Source: Dasypus novemcinctus
Taxonomy: Eukaryota > Chordata > Mammalia > Cingulata > Dasypodidae
Length of the DNA stretch: 64,000 nucleotides
Reading direction: 5' to 3'
NCBI RefSeq assembly: GCF_030445035.2
Contig: NC_080688.1
Location: forward strand, 62,199,949 to 62,263,948
A model generated the notes under the pieces. That model was not told the DNA's origin. It ran no database searches and was given only the letters and a program-made list of their open reading frames with translations. Below are positions 11,497 through 23,577 of this stretch, in pieces; within the stretch, counting starts at the first letter, position 1; each line of letters starts with the position of its first letter. The position numbers and the translations under genes were made by a program.

Positions 11497-11772
11497 ATGG
11501 GAAGCGGCTGTGGCTCCATCAGTTGGGCTCCCGTCTACCATATGGAAAGCCTCGGGTTCGTGTCCTGGGGCCTCCTTGTGAAGGCAGGCTTGCCCACACA
11601 CCACGAAGTGCTGCCTGGCCACAAGCACCGCAGAGAACCGACTCAGCAAGGTGACGCAACAAAAAGGGAGACAAGTAAAAAGCAACACAGAAGAGCGAGC
11701 AGCAAATGGACGTGCACAGCAAATGGACACAGAGAGCAGACAGCAAGCAAGCCATGGGGGGGGGGAATAAAA
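11497..11772 (+). mobile_element. DAS-type SINE, internally shorter variant
   Basis: Starts with the tRNA-like head 'gggaagcggctgtggctcca' and ends in a G-run and A-rich tail. Perfect 12-bp TSD aaaatttaatac at 11485-11496 and 11773-11784. It splits the L1 fragment, so it is younger than that copy. Confidence 0.9.
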
Positions 11773-12522
11773 AAAATTTAATACCTGCTCATGATGAATT
11801 TCTCAGCAAACCAGAAAAAAAGAACACTTTTAAAATTTGATTAAGTGGTATTTACCAAAACAAAACAAAACAAATCTACAGATAGCATCTACTTAATAGT
11901 GAAATATTGAATGCTTTCCCCAAGTCTGGGAATAAGACAAAAATGTCCACTCTCACCACACCTACTCGACAACATGCTGGAGGGCTTTGAAGTTCAATAA
12001 GGCAAGGAAAATAAATGAAAGGCCCAGACATTGGAAAGGAAGGAACAAACTGTCATCATTGAAAGATAACGTGATTTGTGTATAGAAAAACTCATAATTA
12101 ATAAGCAAATTTAGCAAGGGTACTGGAACATGGTCAATATAAACAAACCAATAGTATATAAACCAGCAAAAAAAGAAAATTAAAACAAGAGATCAAAAAT
12201 CAAATACCTAGAACTAAATCTAAGATCTCCACCCTGAAACATATAAAATCCCTGATGAATGAAATAGAAGACAACCTTATTAAAGGAAGGGATATACTAT
12301 ATTCATAGAATTTTAGAGGACTCAATTATGTCAGGTCTCCCCAAATTGATCTATAGATTCAAGGCAGTTCCAATTAAAATCCCAGTAGGTTTTCAAATGG
12401 AAATTAACCTGTCCATTATAAAATGTATCTGTAAAGACAAAGGATTTAGAATTAACAAAGGCAATCTTGAAGAAGAAAAACAAAGCTGAGAACTGGGACA
12501 TCCAAATATCAAGAATTATTAT

Positions 12523-12606
12523 AGGGGAGTGAGTGTAGTTCAGTGGTTGAGTGACTGCTTCCCATGTACAAGGTCCTGGGTTTGAATCCTGTATCTCCTT
12601 AAAAAT
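12523..12606 (+). mobile_element. short tRNA-Ala-derived SINE
   Basis: 'gtgtagttcagtggttgag', then 'catgtacaaggtcctgggtt' and 'tgaatcc', follow the order of tRNA-Ala A box, anticodon arm and B box. A simple SINE type different in body from the long DAS-type copies. It lies inside the L1 fragment. Confidence 0.75.
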
Positions 12607-13667
12607 TTTATTTTTATTATAAAGCTATAAGAATTAAGAGGGTATATCAATGATTTATAAGAAAAGCACTACTGCAACTTAGTGCAGAAAGGATGGCCTT
12701 TTTAATAAATGATGCTGGGTGAATTAGCTATCCATGGGGAGAGAGGAGTGGAGAACTTTGACCTTCTAACTCAAACCAGAAACAAAATGCATTGGAGGTG
12801 AAGCATGGACTCAGACACTGATTCACTGAAATGTGGGGAAAGCACTTGTTGGGAAAAGAAAGACTGAAGGGAGGGCACAATAGGGTTAGCAAGTCATCCA
12901 TGGTATGAAACAGCAGCTGAGCTGCTGTCTGCTGGGAGAAGTACAAGTTACCTATGGAATTTGAAAATGATAAATCTAACCCCAGGAGAGTTGACTCGCT
13001 GGATTCTTTTGGCTAAAGTGAAGGGAAAAAGAAACAGCCAGGTGATATATTTGGTTCTTGCTCTCTCTTCTAGGTAAGAGGAAAAAGGGCCGTAACATCC
13101 CCAAAGATCAGCTTTGGATGGGCTGACAATATTAAAAGTTTGCATCTTGTACTTCCAAAAAGTAAGGAAATGCTAAACACACACACACATGGTATGAATG
13201 GGGTATATCAAAGAGACCCAGGAGTCAAATGAAAACAATCTCAGTGGTCAAAGCTGGAAAAATTTGAGCAAGAAAATAATATTGGATTATAACCCAAAAT
13301 ATAAAACAAATAGCTGGGGATGTATGCTGGTTTTCGGGATACTCCCAACCTTGGCTGCTGTGCCCACCGAGTCCCAGTTACTAGCTGGGACTCCTAGACC
13401 TTGTTGGTAAGAAAAATCCACAACTTGATGGTAAATATATGCATTTGAACCATCCAGTCTTGGAGCACTGGGATCCTAGAATAGCCAAGAGTTATCTACA
13501 AGGAAGACACAACCCACCAGATGACATTGGCTCCAGCTTTTGCCTTGAGTTGGGAAGTTACAGCTCTCAGGATTCTTCTGTCATAGAAACTCATATGAGA
13601 CAAATGTGCTCAGCTTCAATAGGTGTACTAGCCCTGCCTTGGTACCCACCTGATTCAAATGATAAAA

Positions 13668-14035
13668 ATGGAGTGGGAAACGTATGTGGTCACCTACCAC
13701 ATGGGAGGTCCCAGGTACAGTTCCCGGTGCCTCCTAAAGAAGAGGAGCAAGACAGGGAGCTCAAATGAGGGACTGGCGCTGTGAGCTGATGCACCAAGAT
13801 GACGCAACAAGGAGACACAATGAGGAGACACAATAGGCAGGGAGCAGATATGGCTGAAGTGATTGAGTGCCTCTCTCCCACATGAGAGGTCCCAGGTTTG
13901 GTTTCTGGTGCCTCCTAAGAAGAAAAAGAGCAGACACAGAGTGTACAGAGAACAGACAGCAAGCGTAAACAGTGGGGGTGGGGTGGGAGGTAGGGGGAAA
14001 ATAAATAAAATAAATCTAAAAAAAAAAAGAAAATG
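13668..14035 (+). mobile_element. two short DAS-type SINEs in tandem
   Basis: Two heads ('gtggtcacctaccacatggg' at about 13688, 'gattgagtgcctctctccca' at about 13860) are each followed by the 'ggtcccaggt...gcctcctaa' segment. The pair ends at a G-rich stretch and (aaataa)n tail. Both lack most of the long SINE body. The exact boundary between them is not clear. Confidence 0.65.
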
Positions 14036-14329
14036 GAGAACCTACTGATGACTTGGTACCAACTATTTTGAATAAAACTCAAATACAATCTGAAGCTCAC
14101 TTTTCATATAGAACTGTATAGTAATAGATGATCAAAATATGTACAAAAATGTCAAGTACATTACAGACAAATCTCTTTTGTGTTCATAATTGCTATTATG
14201 TGTTTCAGTGATAATTACCATTACAAGAAAAGTACATTTAAATTATATTTGAGAGATATTAGTGATTTATGATCTGGCATGTTTAATAAAATGAATTTAA
14301 TTTGTTTTTACTAAAAAAACAAAATAGCC

Positions 14330-14640
14330 ATGAGTTCATACTGATATAAATAAGTGAAGGTCCTCAGTGAGTTCCCCAGGAGACTCTGGCTGGCTGAAAT
14401 AAAGATGGAAATTACCCTGAAATTACTTTTCTTTTAAAGGCTTTCAACTGATTGGATGAGACGTCAATTATTGCTGATGGCCATCTCCTCAGTTGATTGT
14501 AGGTGTAATCAGCCACCTATGCAATCACCTCACTGATGATTAAAGTCCATGAAATGCCCTTGTAATACAATTAGTCCAGTGCTTGTTTGACTGAACAACT
14601 GGGCACCATTACCTGGCCAAATTGAGACACAATAGACTTG
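14330..14640. repeat. unclassified old mammalian repeat
   Basis: 'ctttcaactgattggatgag' and 'ttgactgaacaactgggcac' belong to a stretch common in mammalian genomes, which I recognise as repetitive but cannot name. Its right end meets an L1 fragment at about 14640. The bases 14040-14330 are A+T-rich and unassigned. Confidence 0.45.
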
Positions 14641-14703
14641 AAAGTTACTTCACAAAAGAGGATACCCAAATAACTAATAAGCACATGAAAAATGCTCAAC
14701 CTT
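14640..14703 (+). mobile_element. L1 fragment that served as proviral target, left part
   Basis: 'aataagcacatgaaaaatgctcaac' is typical L1 ORF2 C-terminal coding text. It stops at the provirus boundary and resumes at 27829-28284 on the other side ('cagggaaatgcaaattcaaa', 'ggataattgtggtataatca'). The provirus therefore landed inside an L1 copy. Confidence 0.85.
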
Positions 14704-14970
14704 TGCTAAGAACAAGCTCAGCAATAGGTTTGCTTGAAGGGAAGGCGACACAGAACTTACAGAAATAATGAGCAAAGAGAAACATGAGAGAGGAAACAAG
14801 GATGGAACCAGGGGGCTTGCAGCTTCTGGAACTGAGAGCCTCTACCCTAGTTTCTGCATCATATCTAGTAGGAACTCCAAAGCAGCTGTTCCTCATCAGC
14901 ACATCAACGTTTACAATAATTGGGGCCAAGTGCAACAAATAGGGAACAGGTAAGCCAGTTTCCCACAACA
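14704..14970 (-). repeat. proviral 3' LTR (267 bp)
   Basis: Minus-strand ends are TGTTGTGGGAAACTGG... and ...GAGCTTGTTCTTAGCA. It aligns without gaps to the 27562-27828 copy, with 12 mismatches by my count (about 4.5%), 11 of them transitions. Confidence 0.95.
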
Positions 14971-14983
14971 TTTCCCCCTTTTT
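14971..14983 (-). other. polypurine tract
   Basis: On the minus strand, AAAAAGGGGGAAA sits directly upstream of the 3' LTR, the position and composition of the plus-strand primer of retroviruses. Confidence 0.85.
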
Positions 14984-16499
14984 GATTTTGTAAAGCAATG
15001 ACGGCAGATTCGGTGGTTTCTTGCTGCTTCATACCCCAAAGGGCTTGTTGTGTGCTTTTGAGAACTAAGGACTAAGTTCAAAAGAAACGAAGACAAACAT
15101 TTCTTCCAGAATACCTCCTCCCCGACTTTTTCCCCAAGTCACAGGGTTTAGCGACTGTAGTCCATCGGCAATTCCAGCCATCATTACATTTTGTAATTTT
15201 TCTTCCAAGTTTAGAACAGCCTTTTATACACAATCCCTAACTACAGCAGATTATAGAAACTTCCAACAAACTATCATTTATTTCTCATGGGCTTAAGATT
15301 TCCTACCAGCAAAGCTATATAAGCCAGGACTCGATCAAAAATGACTTCATTTTCCCCAATTTGTATAGTTTGAGGCATAGACAATGACAACTTATTGTTC
15401 CTTTCCCATTTTGGGCTGTCCGAGAGCTGGAAGTTTATCACATAATTTCAATGCCTTTCTTGGTCTTGTTCTTAGCATCTTCACTGGACCTGGGGCCATA
15501 ACTCAGTGTTGAATTTAAACTTAGTCCATCCTTGTGAGGACTCTTTTTCCAGGCAGAAAACAATAGCTGACCTGTCATAAGAGTCCCATTGCAGTGTCTG
15601 TGGTAGTGAAAGCATACCTTGCCCCTTCCAAGAGCAGGAGGGTGCTGATGTCACAGTCATTGAAGTGAGCATTAAGGCCACAAAGTGTTGGTGAAGAGCA
15701 GAACTGCTGCGCTAAGCACCACAAGGTCTGGTATTCATGATGTTCACTTTTCTGGTGGAGCCACTCTGCGTAATTCTCAGGTGTCGATTGTATGGCTCTA
15801 GATCTTCATGAGGCATCTGCCTCAACAGTCCTGTGAGGGATGTTGGAGGAGGGGGCAGGGACATGACAGACATTTACCTGTCACTGCTGGGAGGCATCCC
15901 AGATGTTCTTCCACAGATCTCTCCTCCATAGAGGGTGATTCACAACAGTCCATTGTTTCTGTTTTGCTTTTCGTATTTGCAATCCTCCTCTGGATAGGGA
16001 TGGCAGTCTTCAGAGTGACCAGACATAATTGGGTTAGATCTTTCACTTTCAGCAGGACTTGCTATGCTGCACACAATTGCTTTTTTATATTGCACTTTTG
16101 GCCTTTTCCCACATTAGTGACAAAAACCCAAGGGGTACTCAGAATATTGCCTTTGCCACAAACCCCACCCAAAGCCAATATTGGTGCTGGCCACAGCCGA
16201 TTCACAGGCTGAGTCAATACCCACCTTCCCCCGCCCCCCCCTTTTTTTTTAAAAGCAGGCTGCTGGAGGTCCTCCTGCTCCCATGAAGGACCTTTCCTAA
16301 TTAACACATCTTAGTGAAGGATAAAAGATTTTTAGTATTCCATCAATATTACTAATTCTATTAACATGGGAAAATATTATATGTTATCAAATACAGTAGA
16401 TGATACAGTTTTGTCTTACCCAACCAAACAACGTTTAAGAATTTGATAGAGTAACAGGGACCTTACAGTTTGTCCCAATTGTTTGCCTGTTCCAGGTCC

Positions 16500-16502
<3 letters not shown>

Positions 16503-16531
<29 letters not shown>

Positions 16532-16915
16532 TTCTCTCCCCTTCCCCACCCACCCCAGTTGTCTGCTCTCTGTGTTCATTCTCTGCGCATTCCTCTGTGA
16601 CTGCTTCTATCCTTATCAGCGGCACCGGGAATCTGTGTTTATTTTTGTTGCATCATCCTGCTGCATCAGCTCTCCTTGTGTGCCGTGCCATTCTTGGGCA
16701 GGCTGAACTTTCTTTCACGCTGGGTGGCTCTCCTTACGGGGCGCACTCCTTCCGCGTGGGGCTCCCCTATGCAGGCGACACCCCTTCATGGCACGGCCCT
16801 CCTTGCACCCATCAGCACTGTGCATGGGCCAGCTCCACATGGGTCAAGGAGGCCCAGGTGGACCTCCCATGTGTTAGGCAGTCACTCTATCCATTGGGCC
16901 AAGTCTGCTTCCGTA
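16503..16915 (-). mobile_element. DAS-type SINE in proviral env region
   Basis: Reverse orientation. At its left, tail-side end a (ta)n run of about 22 bases precedes the T-tract. The TSD is ttccaggtcctta (16490-16502) against ttccaggccctta (16916-16928), one mismatch. Confidence 0.88.
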
Positions 16916-17373
16916 TTCCAGGCCCTTAAGAGACCATTGTCTCTGATGTTTCTTAGTAGGGTCGCTGCCATGGGGTTTCCTCTATGCAGCCAGATTCATT
17001 GCCATCAGGCCAGGGCAGAAAGCCTTGAGGAGAACTGCAAAAGTCCATTGCTGACCTTTTCACAGTTTTTGTACTTTTTGTATTCCTTTGGGTTCATTTT
17101 ACTTTTACAAAACACATTAACTCACTGAATACTATCACAATGCCTTTACAACTTGCTATATGCATACTAATTCTGTTCTGCATATCTCCATTTTCTGATT
17201 TTATAAAACTAACCATTTTAAGACAAAATACACCTTAAATTTCAGTTAGCATTCCCACAAATCATTTACCTTTTTCAATATTTGCTTAACTTTTACATCC
17301 CATATTAGGACAAAATACACCTTATAACATTTCAGTTAGCATTCTCACAAAGTTTTTACTTTTTTCAATATTT

Positions 17374-17818
17374 TTTTAAGAAACCAATCACATTTATTTT
17401 TTTATTTTTTTAGATTTATTTATTTATCTCTCTCCCCTTCCCCCCATGCCCCCGCCCCGGTTGTCTGTTCTCTGTGTCTATTTGTTGCATCTTCTTCTTT
17501 GTCCACTTCTGTTGTCAGCGGCACGGGAATCTGTGTTTCTTTTTGTTGTGTCATCTTGTTGTGTCAGCTCTCCATGTGTGCGGCACAATTAGGCAGGCTG
17601 CACTTTCTTTCGTGCTGGGCAGCTCCCCTTATGGGGCGCACTCCTTGCACATGGGGCTCCCCTACGGGGGGGACACCCCTGCATGGCACGGCACTCCTTG
17701 TGCGCATCAGCACTGCACATGGGCCAGCTGCACACGGGTCAAGGAGGCCCAGGGTTTGAACTGCGGACCTCCCATGTAGTAGACGGACACCCTAACCACT
17801 GGGCCAAGTCCGCTTCCC
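17374..17818 (-). mobile_element. DAS-type SINE in proviral env region
   Basis: Reverse-orientation full-length copy with the perfect 17-bp TSD tacttttttcaatattt at 17357-17373 and 17819-17835. Frames of 60-100 codons inside are non-functional. Confidence 0.9.
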
Positions 17819-18743
17819 TACTTTTTTCAATATTTACTTTTACTTCTTTCATTTTATCCTATGAAGAAAAATAAATTATTCCTTTCAATTTAAGCAAGAA
17901 TTATTTTTTATGATGGAGACATAGTAATTCTATTATTCAAGACTTACACTTTTTATTATTATAGAGATCTCTTTAACATTTTGAACTTAGGTAATAATAT
18001 AAGCACTTATTTAACTTTTGGCCATTTGTATAGTGCTCTTTCAGTTTTGTTTTGTTTTTTTCATTTTTATCAAATTAAATCACCATCTGGAGCTATCAGA
18101 TATACACTGACAATAACAATCACAAAAACAATTACAACATATACACTGACATTGAACAAACACAAAAACAGTTCCAAATCTACTTAGAATTTCTTCATTG
18201 ATTTTAAATTGACTTTTTATATGCTCTGGAGCTGCCCTGTCTTCTGCCTTTTCTGTTTCTTTCCTTTAACTTCTTTTTAATTCTTCTTCTTGCTTTCTTT
18301 TATAATCCTATATTTCTTTTCCAATTTTCCTCCTCAATTTCCTTTTTAATCTCTTTCTGTTCCCAAGCCATACTTGCTTTATGATGCCATGCTTGAACAC
18401 GTTCTATAGTTTAGATACTTTGATGTAAAGCCATTCTAGTCTTTGGAATGAGACCCAGCCATGCAGTTTCCAGCATCTGTCTCTCCAACTGCACGATCAG
18501 AGGTTCTGGGTTCCAGAGGAACTTTCCTCAGCTTTTGGCTTTCATGATATGGCTTTATCCGAAGCGCTGGTACCCACATAGGACGTTCTCCGTCTCCTGG
18601 GGAAATGCAAGCAAACACTCTTCCCCAAGTTAAGAGATTCCCTGTTGACCACTCATTGGTCAGTGGATCATTCCACCAAATTAAAGTTTTTTCAGACAGA
18701 GTTTGAATTTGAGTTTTAGAATTAGTTTAGAAATGCCTTTCAG

Positions 18744-19124
18744 GGAAACGGACTTTGGCCCAGTGGTTAGGGCGTCTGTCTACCACATGGGAGGCCCGCG
18801 GTTCAAGCCCCGGGCCTCCTTGACCCATGTGGAGCTGGCCCATGCGCAGTGCTGATGCGCGCAAGGAGTGCCGTGCCACACAGGGGTGTCCCCCGCGTAG
18901 GGGAGCCCCACGCGCAAGGAGTGCACCCATAAGGAGAGCCGCCCAGCCCGAAGGAGGGAGCAGCCTGCGGAGGAATGGCGCCGCCCACACTTCCCGTGCC
19001 GCTGACGACAACAGAAGCGGACAAAGAAACAAGACGCAGCAAAAAGACACAGAAAACAGACAACCGGGGGAGGGGAGGGGAATTAAATAAATAAATAAAT
19101 AAATCTTTAAAAAAAAAAAAAAAA
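18744..19124 (+). mobile_element. DAS-type SINE in integrase region
   Basis: Forward orientation with the head 'gaaacggacttggcccagtg' and an (aaat)n plus poly-A tail. Perfect 15-bp TSD agaaatgcctttcag at 18729-18743 and 19125-19139. Little decayed: many CpGs are kept, which suggests a young copy. Confidence 0.93.
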
Positions 19125-19357
19125 AGAAATGCCTTTCAGCTGCTGTCCCTTCCAGAGTTGTTGCACAGTTAAGAAAATTGAGTGAATAATGCTTTGTGTA
19201 ACTGCACCTGTGGTGTCTCCCTGCTCCCCCCCTCCCCCCCCTTTTGGTTTTTGAACATGAGTTTAAGGGTTTGATTTGCTCACTCGACAATAGCTTGTCC
19301 TTGGAGGTTATAAGGAAGTCCTGTGTCCTGTAGTGTGTGAAATACTCCAAGTACCTA

Positions 19358-20030
19358 TGTTATAGAAGTTGAGAGAGGTTTCAATTATTTGCATATAGAA
19401 AGGCCAGGACTCAGGAATGATTCTGAGAAGGAAAAATGATTTACTGATGGCCGGCTGGACTCAGGAGCTTTCTGTTTCAAACCCGAGCCTCAAACAAGAT
19501 TTTCAAGTTCCTTTTATAGAGGGTGGGGAGTCAAATGGTGCTTTTATGAAAGAAAACTACACTCTGTTAGTTAAGTGTTTGCCTGAGTACCAGCTAGGTT
19601 TTGAATTAACACACTGCCCACATTTCAGGTGAGCTTGAATTAGCATCTTGCCCACATTCCATCTGGATAGAACTTTGAATACACACTCAGTCTTACATCC
19701 TTTCTGAACATTCAAAGCCCATAGGGCCTGTATCACCTAACTCGATTCTAAAGACTAGGCACACTTGGATACAGAATTAGATGATTTTCAGTTTATTCGC
19801 AGGCTATATTTCCCATTCAAGGCCAAGCCCAAGTTCCCTTAAGCTTCGGCATCACCACCATCAGAGTTTCCCTGGACTGACTGGTATGTATATAGACTTT
19901 GCATTGCTAAATTTCCTCCCGGGAGTGGAGTCATTGCCATGGTCAGCAAGGGCAGGACTGCAGCCTCTCACTGTCCCACACCCACAAGCCAGGACACAAA
20001 GAGACAACAGTCTCCCACCCATAGCCCACA
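19358..20030 (-). mobile_element. solo LTR, family B (copy 1), inside integrase
   Basis: Shares both ends and most internal text with 23578-24241. On the minus strand a TATA box (TATAAAAGGAA) precedes the R region, and an AGTAAA-like polyadenylation signal follows. Ends are TG...CA apart from the first base or two on the right. A clean TSD is not visible. Integrase coding text flanks both sides, so it is an insertion into pol. Confidence 0.75.
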
Positions 20031-20183
20031 TCTAGAAACCTTTTAAGGGAGACACTGGTAAAAGCAAGAGCATTGTTTGTTTTTAGAGACTGAGGAAGAC
20101 CCATTACAGCAAAGCAAGCTAACAAATGCTCTCTTATGTGTCAAGCAGTTTCTCTAGTCTGAGCTATAGCCCAAATGAATCCT

Positions 20184-20591
20184 TTTTTTTTTAAAGATTT
20201 ATTTATTTCTCTCCCCTTCCCCCCTGCCCCAGTTGTCTGTTCTCTGTGTCTATTTGCTGCGTGTTCTTCTTTGTCCGCTTCTGTTGTTGTCAGCGGCACG
20301 GGAATCTGTGTCTCTCTTTGTTGAGTCATCTTGTGTCAGCTCTCCTTGTGTGAGGTGCTATTCCTGGGCAGGCTGAACTTTCTTTCGCGCTGGATGGCTC
20401 TCCTTATAGGGTGCACTCCTTGTGCATGGGCTCCCCTACACAGGGACACCCCTGCGTGACAGGGTACTCCTTGCGTGCCTCAGCACTGTGCATGGGCCAG
20501 CTCCACACGGGTCAAGGAGGCCCAGGGTTTGAACTGCGGACCTCCCATGTGGTAGGCAGACACCCTAACCACTGGGCCAAGTCCGCTTCCC
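20184..20591 (-). mobile_element. DAS-type SINE in integrase region
   Basis: Reverse orientation; perfect 13-bp TSD ccaaatgaatcct at 20171-20183 and 20592-20604. Confidence 0.92.
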
Positions 20592-21123
20592 CCAAATGAA
20601 TCCTGAACAAGTATCTATAGAGACATGAACATAACATAATTTTCCAAAGGAGGAGATATGACTTACATCCATTTGCCACAGAGAGTTAACAGTTAAACCA
20701 TGGGGATTTACTCCAGGTTCTGATTATTTTGGATTATTGAGAATTTGACAGGATGGACAAGTGTGAACAATGTGCTTAGCTTGCATCCATGTTAAAGGGA
20801 AATGAGCTCTGAGGCCAGCTGCATTCAGATGGGTTAAATTATGAAAATTAATAGCTTCTTGTAAAACAGAAGTAACTAATTTATCAGCCTCATCATTGCC
20901 CTATACCAATGGTCCAGGTAAATTTGAATGTGATCAAATGTGAGTAATAAAAAATGGACTTTTTCTATCCCTAATTATCTGTTGAAGTTTGTGAAAAAGT
21001 TTATAAAGAAATTGATTTATATTGGTTTTGATAAAAGCTGTTTCAATTAATTGGGTTACTTGAACAACATAAGCAGAATCCAAAGGATGTTTATGGACTC
21101 TTGTATGTCCTGCAAAGCAGTAA

Positions 21124-21646
21124 TGTTAGAAATAAATCTTCTTCTTCTGGAAGAAAATAAGGCTCACCCGATTGTGGAGAAGAAAAGAATTTATTTTCAG
21201 TCTTGCAAGAAGGGGCGCACAACCAGAAAACATGGCCAGCGCCCCAAACAAAGAAAAATGACACAATTTATACCCCTAAGCCTAGCATGCAAGCCCTTCC
21301 TCTGTTTCTCCATAGATTGGATACTTCAGAAGTTACAACCTATCTGAGAAGATCTAACTTTCCCACGCAAAAGTTTGTGATTAACTGCTTCCCTCATCAC
21401 ATTCCAAACATTTTTGTTTTTACCTGCTCCCCTTTGCCAAATAAGGAATGGAATGTGGTGCTGAATTGGTATTGGCTTAGCTCTTTCTGGGGCATCTTCC
21501 TTTTTTATTTATTTTTTTACTCCCTATAGGACTGGCTTAAGCTGGTTTCCTTTGTTGCTGTTTAACCCGGGAGTAGGAGACTGAGGCAGTAGTCTGCCAG
21601 GTTACATTCCTTTATGTGAAAACTAAACTAATCTTTGTTTCTTACA
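21124..21646 (-). mobile_element. solo LTR, family C, inside RNase H
   Basis: A 523-bp element with TG...CA ends and the 4-bp TSD gtaa (21120-21123 and 21647-21650). On the minus strand it has a TATA box (GGGGTATAAATTG) followed by an AATAAA signal, in the order expected for U3-R. RNase H coding text adjoins its right side. The 4-bp TSD points to a class I endogenous retrovirus. Confidence 0.75.
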
Positions 21647-21649
21647 GTA

Positions 21650-23280
21650 AGCACTGCTACTAATTCAGCCTGCTGAGCTGCGAATCCAGGAGTAGGAATT
21701 TTCTTGGTTTTATAACCAGTATACCCAGCTGTACCATTTCCAGACCCATCAGTAAAGATTGTAGGGGCATCAGATATTGGTTGAAACCTAGTTATGTTTG
21801 GTAAAATCCATTGAGGGTACTTAATGAATTGTAATGTATGATTCTTAGGGTAGTGATTATCTATTTATCCAATATAATCAGCAAGGGCTATTTGCCATTG
21901 TAAGTGATTTTGCAAGCAAGCCTCAACTTCTTTGTGTAAAAGCAGAATGATATGAGAAGGGTCCTGTCCGTGAATGGCACGAGTGCATTCACAGCCTTTG
22001 AGTATAATCTGGGCCATAAAATCCACATAGGAAGACAGTTTTAACAACATTATTAGGCAAAAATATCCATTCTATGATATGATCTTCCTGCATAAGGACT
22101 CCTGTGGGAGAGTGTAAAGAAGGCAAAATAAGCAATTACAGTGGCTGTTCTGGATTAATGCATTCAACTTGGGTACTTGGAATTTTTTCCTCTATAAGTT
22201 TTAATTCTTGTTCTGCTCCTTTCGTCAAAACTCTGGGGCTGTTTAATTGAGGATTTCCTTGTAATAATGAAAAAAGATTAGACAGTTCATATGTAGAAAT
22301 GCCCACTTTGGGCCTCAGCCAGTTTATATCTCCCAATAATTTTTGAAAATCATTCAAAATTTGAATAGCTTCTCTACAAATCTGAACTTTCTGAGGCTTA
22401 ATTGTAATTTTATCAGTAATTGTCCTGAGATAAGAAACTGAAGTAACCTTTTTAATTTTCTCAGGGGCAAATTTTAACCCTGCTGCAGATAAGCTCTTTT
22501 CTAAGGCCTGATATGCTAAAACTAAAGTCTGGGAAGAGGGAGCAGCCCATAATATGTCATGCATATAACGTATAATGTAACAGGAAGGAAAAGCCATTCT
22601 GACTGGCTCTAAAGCTTTGGCTACAAAGTTTTAACATATAGTAGGGCTATTAAGCATTCCTTGAGGAAGACATTTTTACTGAAACCATTTCATGGGTTCT
22701 TTGTTATTGATAGAAGGCACTGAGAATGCAAATTTCTCACAGTCTTGGGGAGCCAAAGGTATTGTAAAGAAACAATCCTTTAAATCAGTAACAAGTGGCC
22801 AGCTATGAGGGATCACAGCTGGTGTGGGCAAACCTGGATGCAGTGCACCCATAAGTTGAATGGCTGCATTTATTGCTCCGAGGTCTATTAAAAGCTCCAT
22901 TTGCTGATTTTTTCTTAATAGGAAACACCGGAGAGTTCCAAGGACTAAAAGATTCTTCAATATGCCCCTTGTCTAATTGTTACTTAACTAATTCATGGAG
23001 TGCCTCCAATTTGTCTTGAGTTAATGGCCACTGTTCAACCCAAACCAGAGAAGTGGTAGTCCACTTGAGAGGGATGGATTTGGGCGATCCAAGGAGGCTA
23101 GACTGAGCAGTGGTCACTATGGAAAAGGTGAATATCCTAATCCTTCACGATTGCCATGAGGTGTGGGATCGACTGGTTTAACAGTTCCCTGGTGGAGCTT
23201 ACCCAACCCTAACCCTGGAACATGTCCTTGTTTCCTCATTAATTGTTGCTTTGTTTACTATATTGGCCCTCCTGGGGAAT
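21650..23280 (-). pseudogene. proviral pol, reverse transcriptase and RNase H (broken)
   Basis: Minus-strand RT of betaretrovirus type. Open pieces at 22676-22960 and 22136-22597 contain the fingers/palm segment around the '[15 protein letters not shown]'-like text and the active-site region. There the expected YMDD box reads YMHD (22556-22570), so a catalytic Asp is lost. A stop lies between the two pieces. RNase H follows, with TDGSGNG at about 21730-21750 and the QQAELVAV segment at about 21665-21690, and is then cut by the family C LTR. Confidence 0.88.
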
Positions 23281-23577
23281 ATGAATTTCAGTCTGCCACT
23301 GTTCTAATAGATCACATCCCCAAAGATTGATAGGTAAGTCTGCAACATACAGCTGCAGGGTGGCAGTTTACCCATCAATTCCCAGACACTGAAAAATCTG
23401 CACACTTTGTTTCAAACTTCTGGGAGTGCCAAATCCCACGACAGAAATAGATGCATCTTGTAATGGCCAAGCAGGCGGCCAATGGCTAGAACTAGTGATA
23501 GAAATGTCTGCTCCAGTATCAATAAGTCCTTTAAACCATTTGTTCTGAATGGTTACTTCACAAACAGGACGAGATTC

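Larger units (their letters stand above)
11340..13150 (+). mobile_element. 5'-truncated L1 fragment with two nested SINEs
   Basis: The plus strand carries decayed L1 ORF2 reverse-transcriptase and C-terminal coding text, for example 'ggaacatggtcaatataaac' and 'gatctatagattcaaggcag'. Stops and frameshifts occur throughout. A DAS-type SINE (11497-11772) and a short tRNA-Ala SINE (12523-12606) are inserted in it. The sequence from 13150 to 13660 is not assigned, apart from a short (ac)n at 13180. Confidence 0.7.
14984..18400 (-). pseudogene. env region remnant of the provirus
   Basis: After allowing for the two SINEs (16503-16915, 17374-17818) about 2.6 kb remains between integrase and the 3' LTR, where env belongs. 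I can read only fragments. At about 15133-15180 the minus strand encodes IADGLQSLNPVTWGKS, which resembles the pre-membrane part of the ERV-K transmembrane subunit. The rest is full of stops. The surface subunit is not recognisable with confidence. Confidence 0.55.
18436..20900 (-). pseudogene. proviral pol, integrase part (broken)
   Basis: From right to left on the minus strand: integrase N-terminal and core text around 20600-20900, core continuing at 20040-20160, then the GQAIVE-like core segment at about 19270-19310 and the C-terminal DNA-binding domain at 18436-18680 (residues such as GERPMWVPALRIKPYHESQK). The core is interrupted by a SINE (20184-20591), a solo LTR (19358-20030) and another SINE (18744-19124). 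In the segment KTNNALAFTS the position expected to hold a catalytic Asp is Asn. Stops occur in several places. Confidence 0.8.

Noticed and set aside
12523-12606. tRNA-Ala-like sequences here and at 54070, 60841 and 63593 as real tRNA genes
   Set aside because: They do not form a complete cloverleaf with paired acceptor ends, are followed by SINE-type tails and are multicopy with scattered changes.
18727-19350. A 207-codon minus-strand frame
   Set aside because: Mostly a SINE read in reverse, with poly-F from the A tail, joined to integrase remnants.
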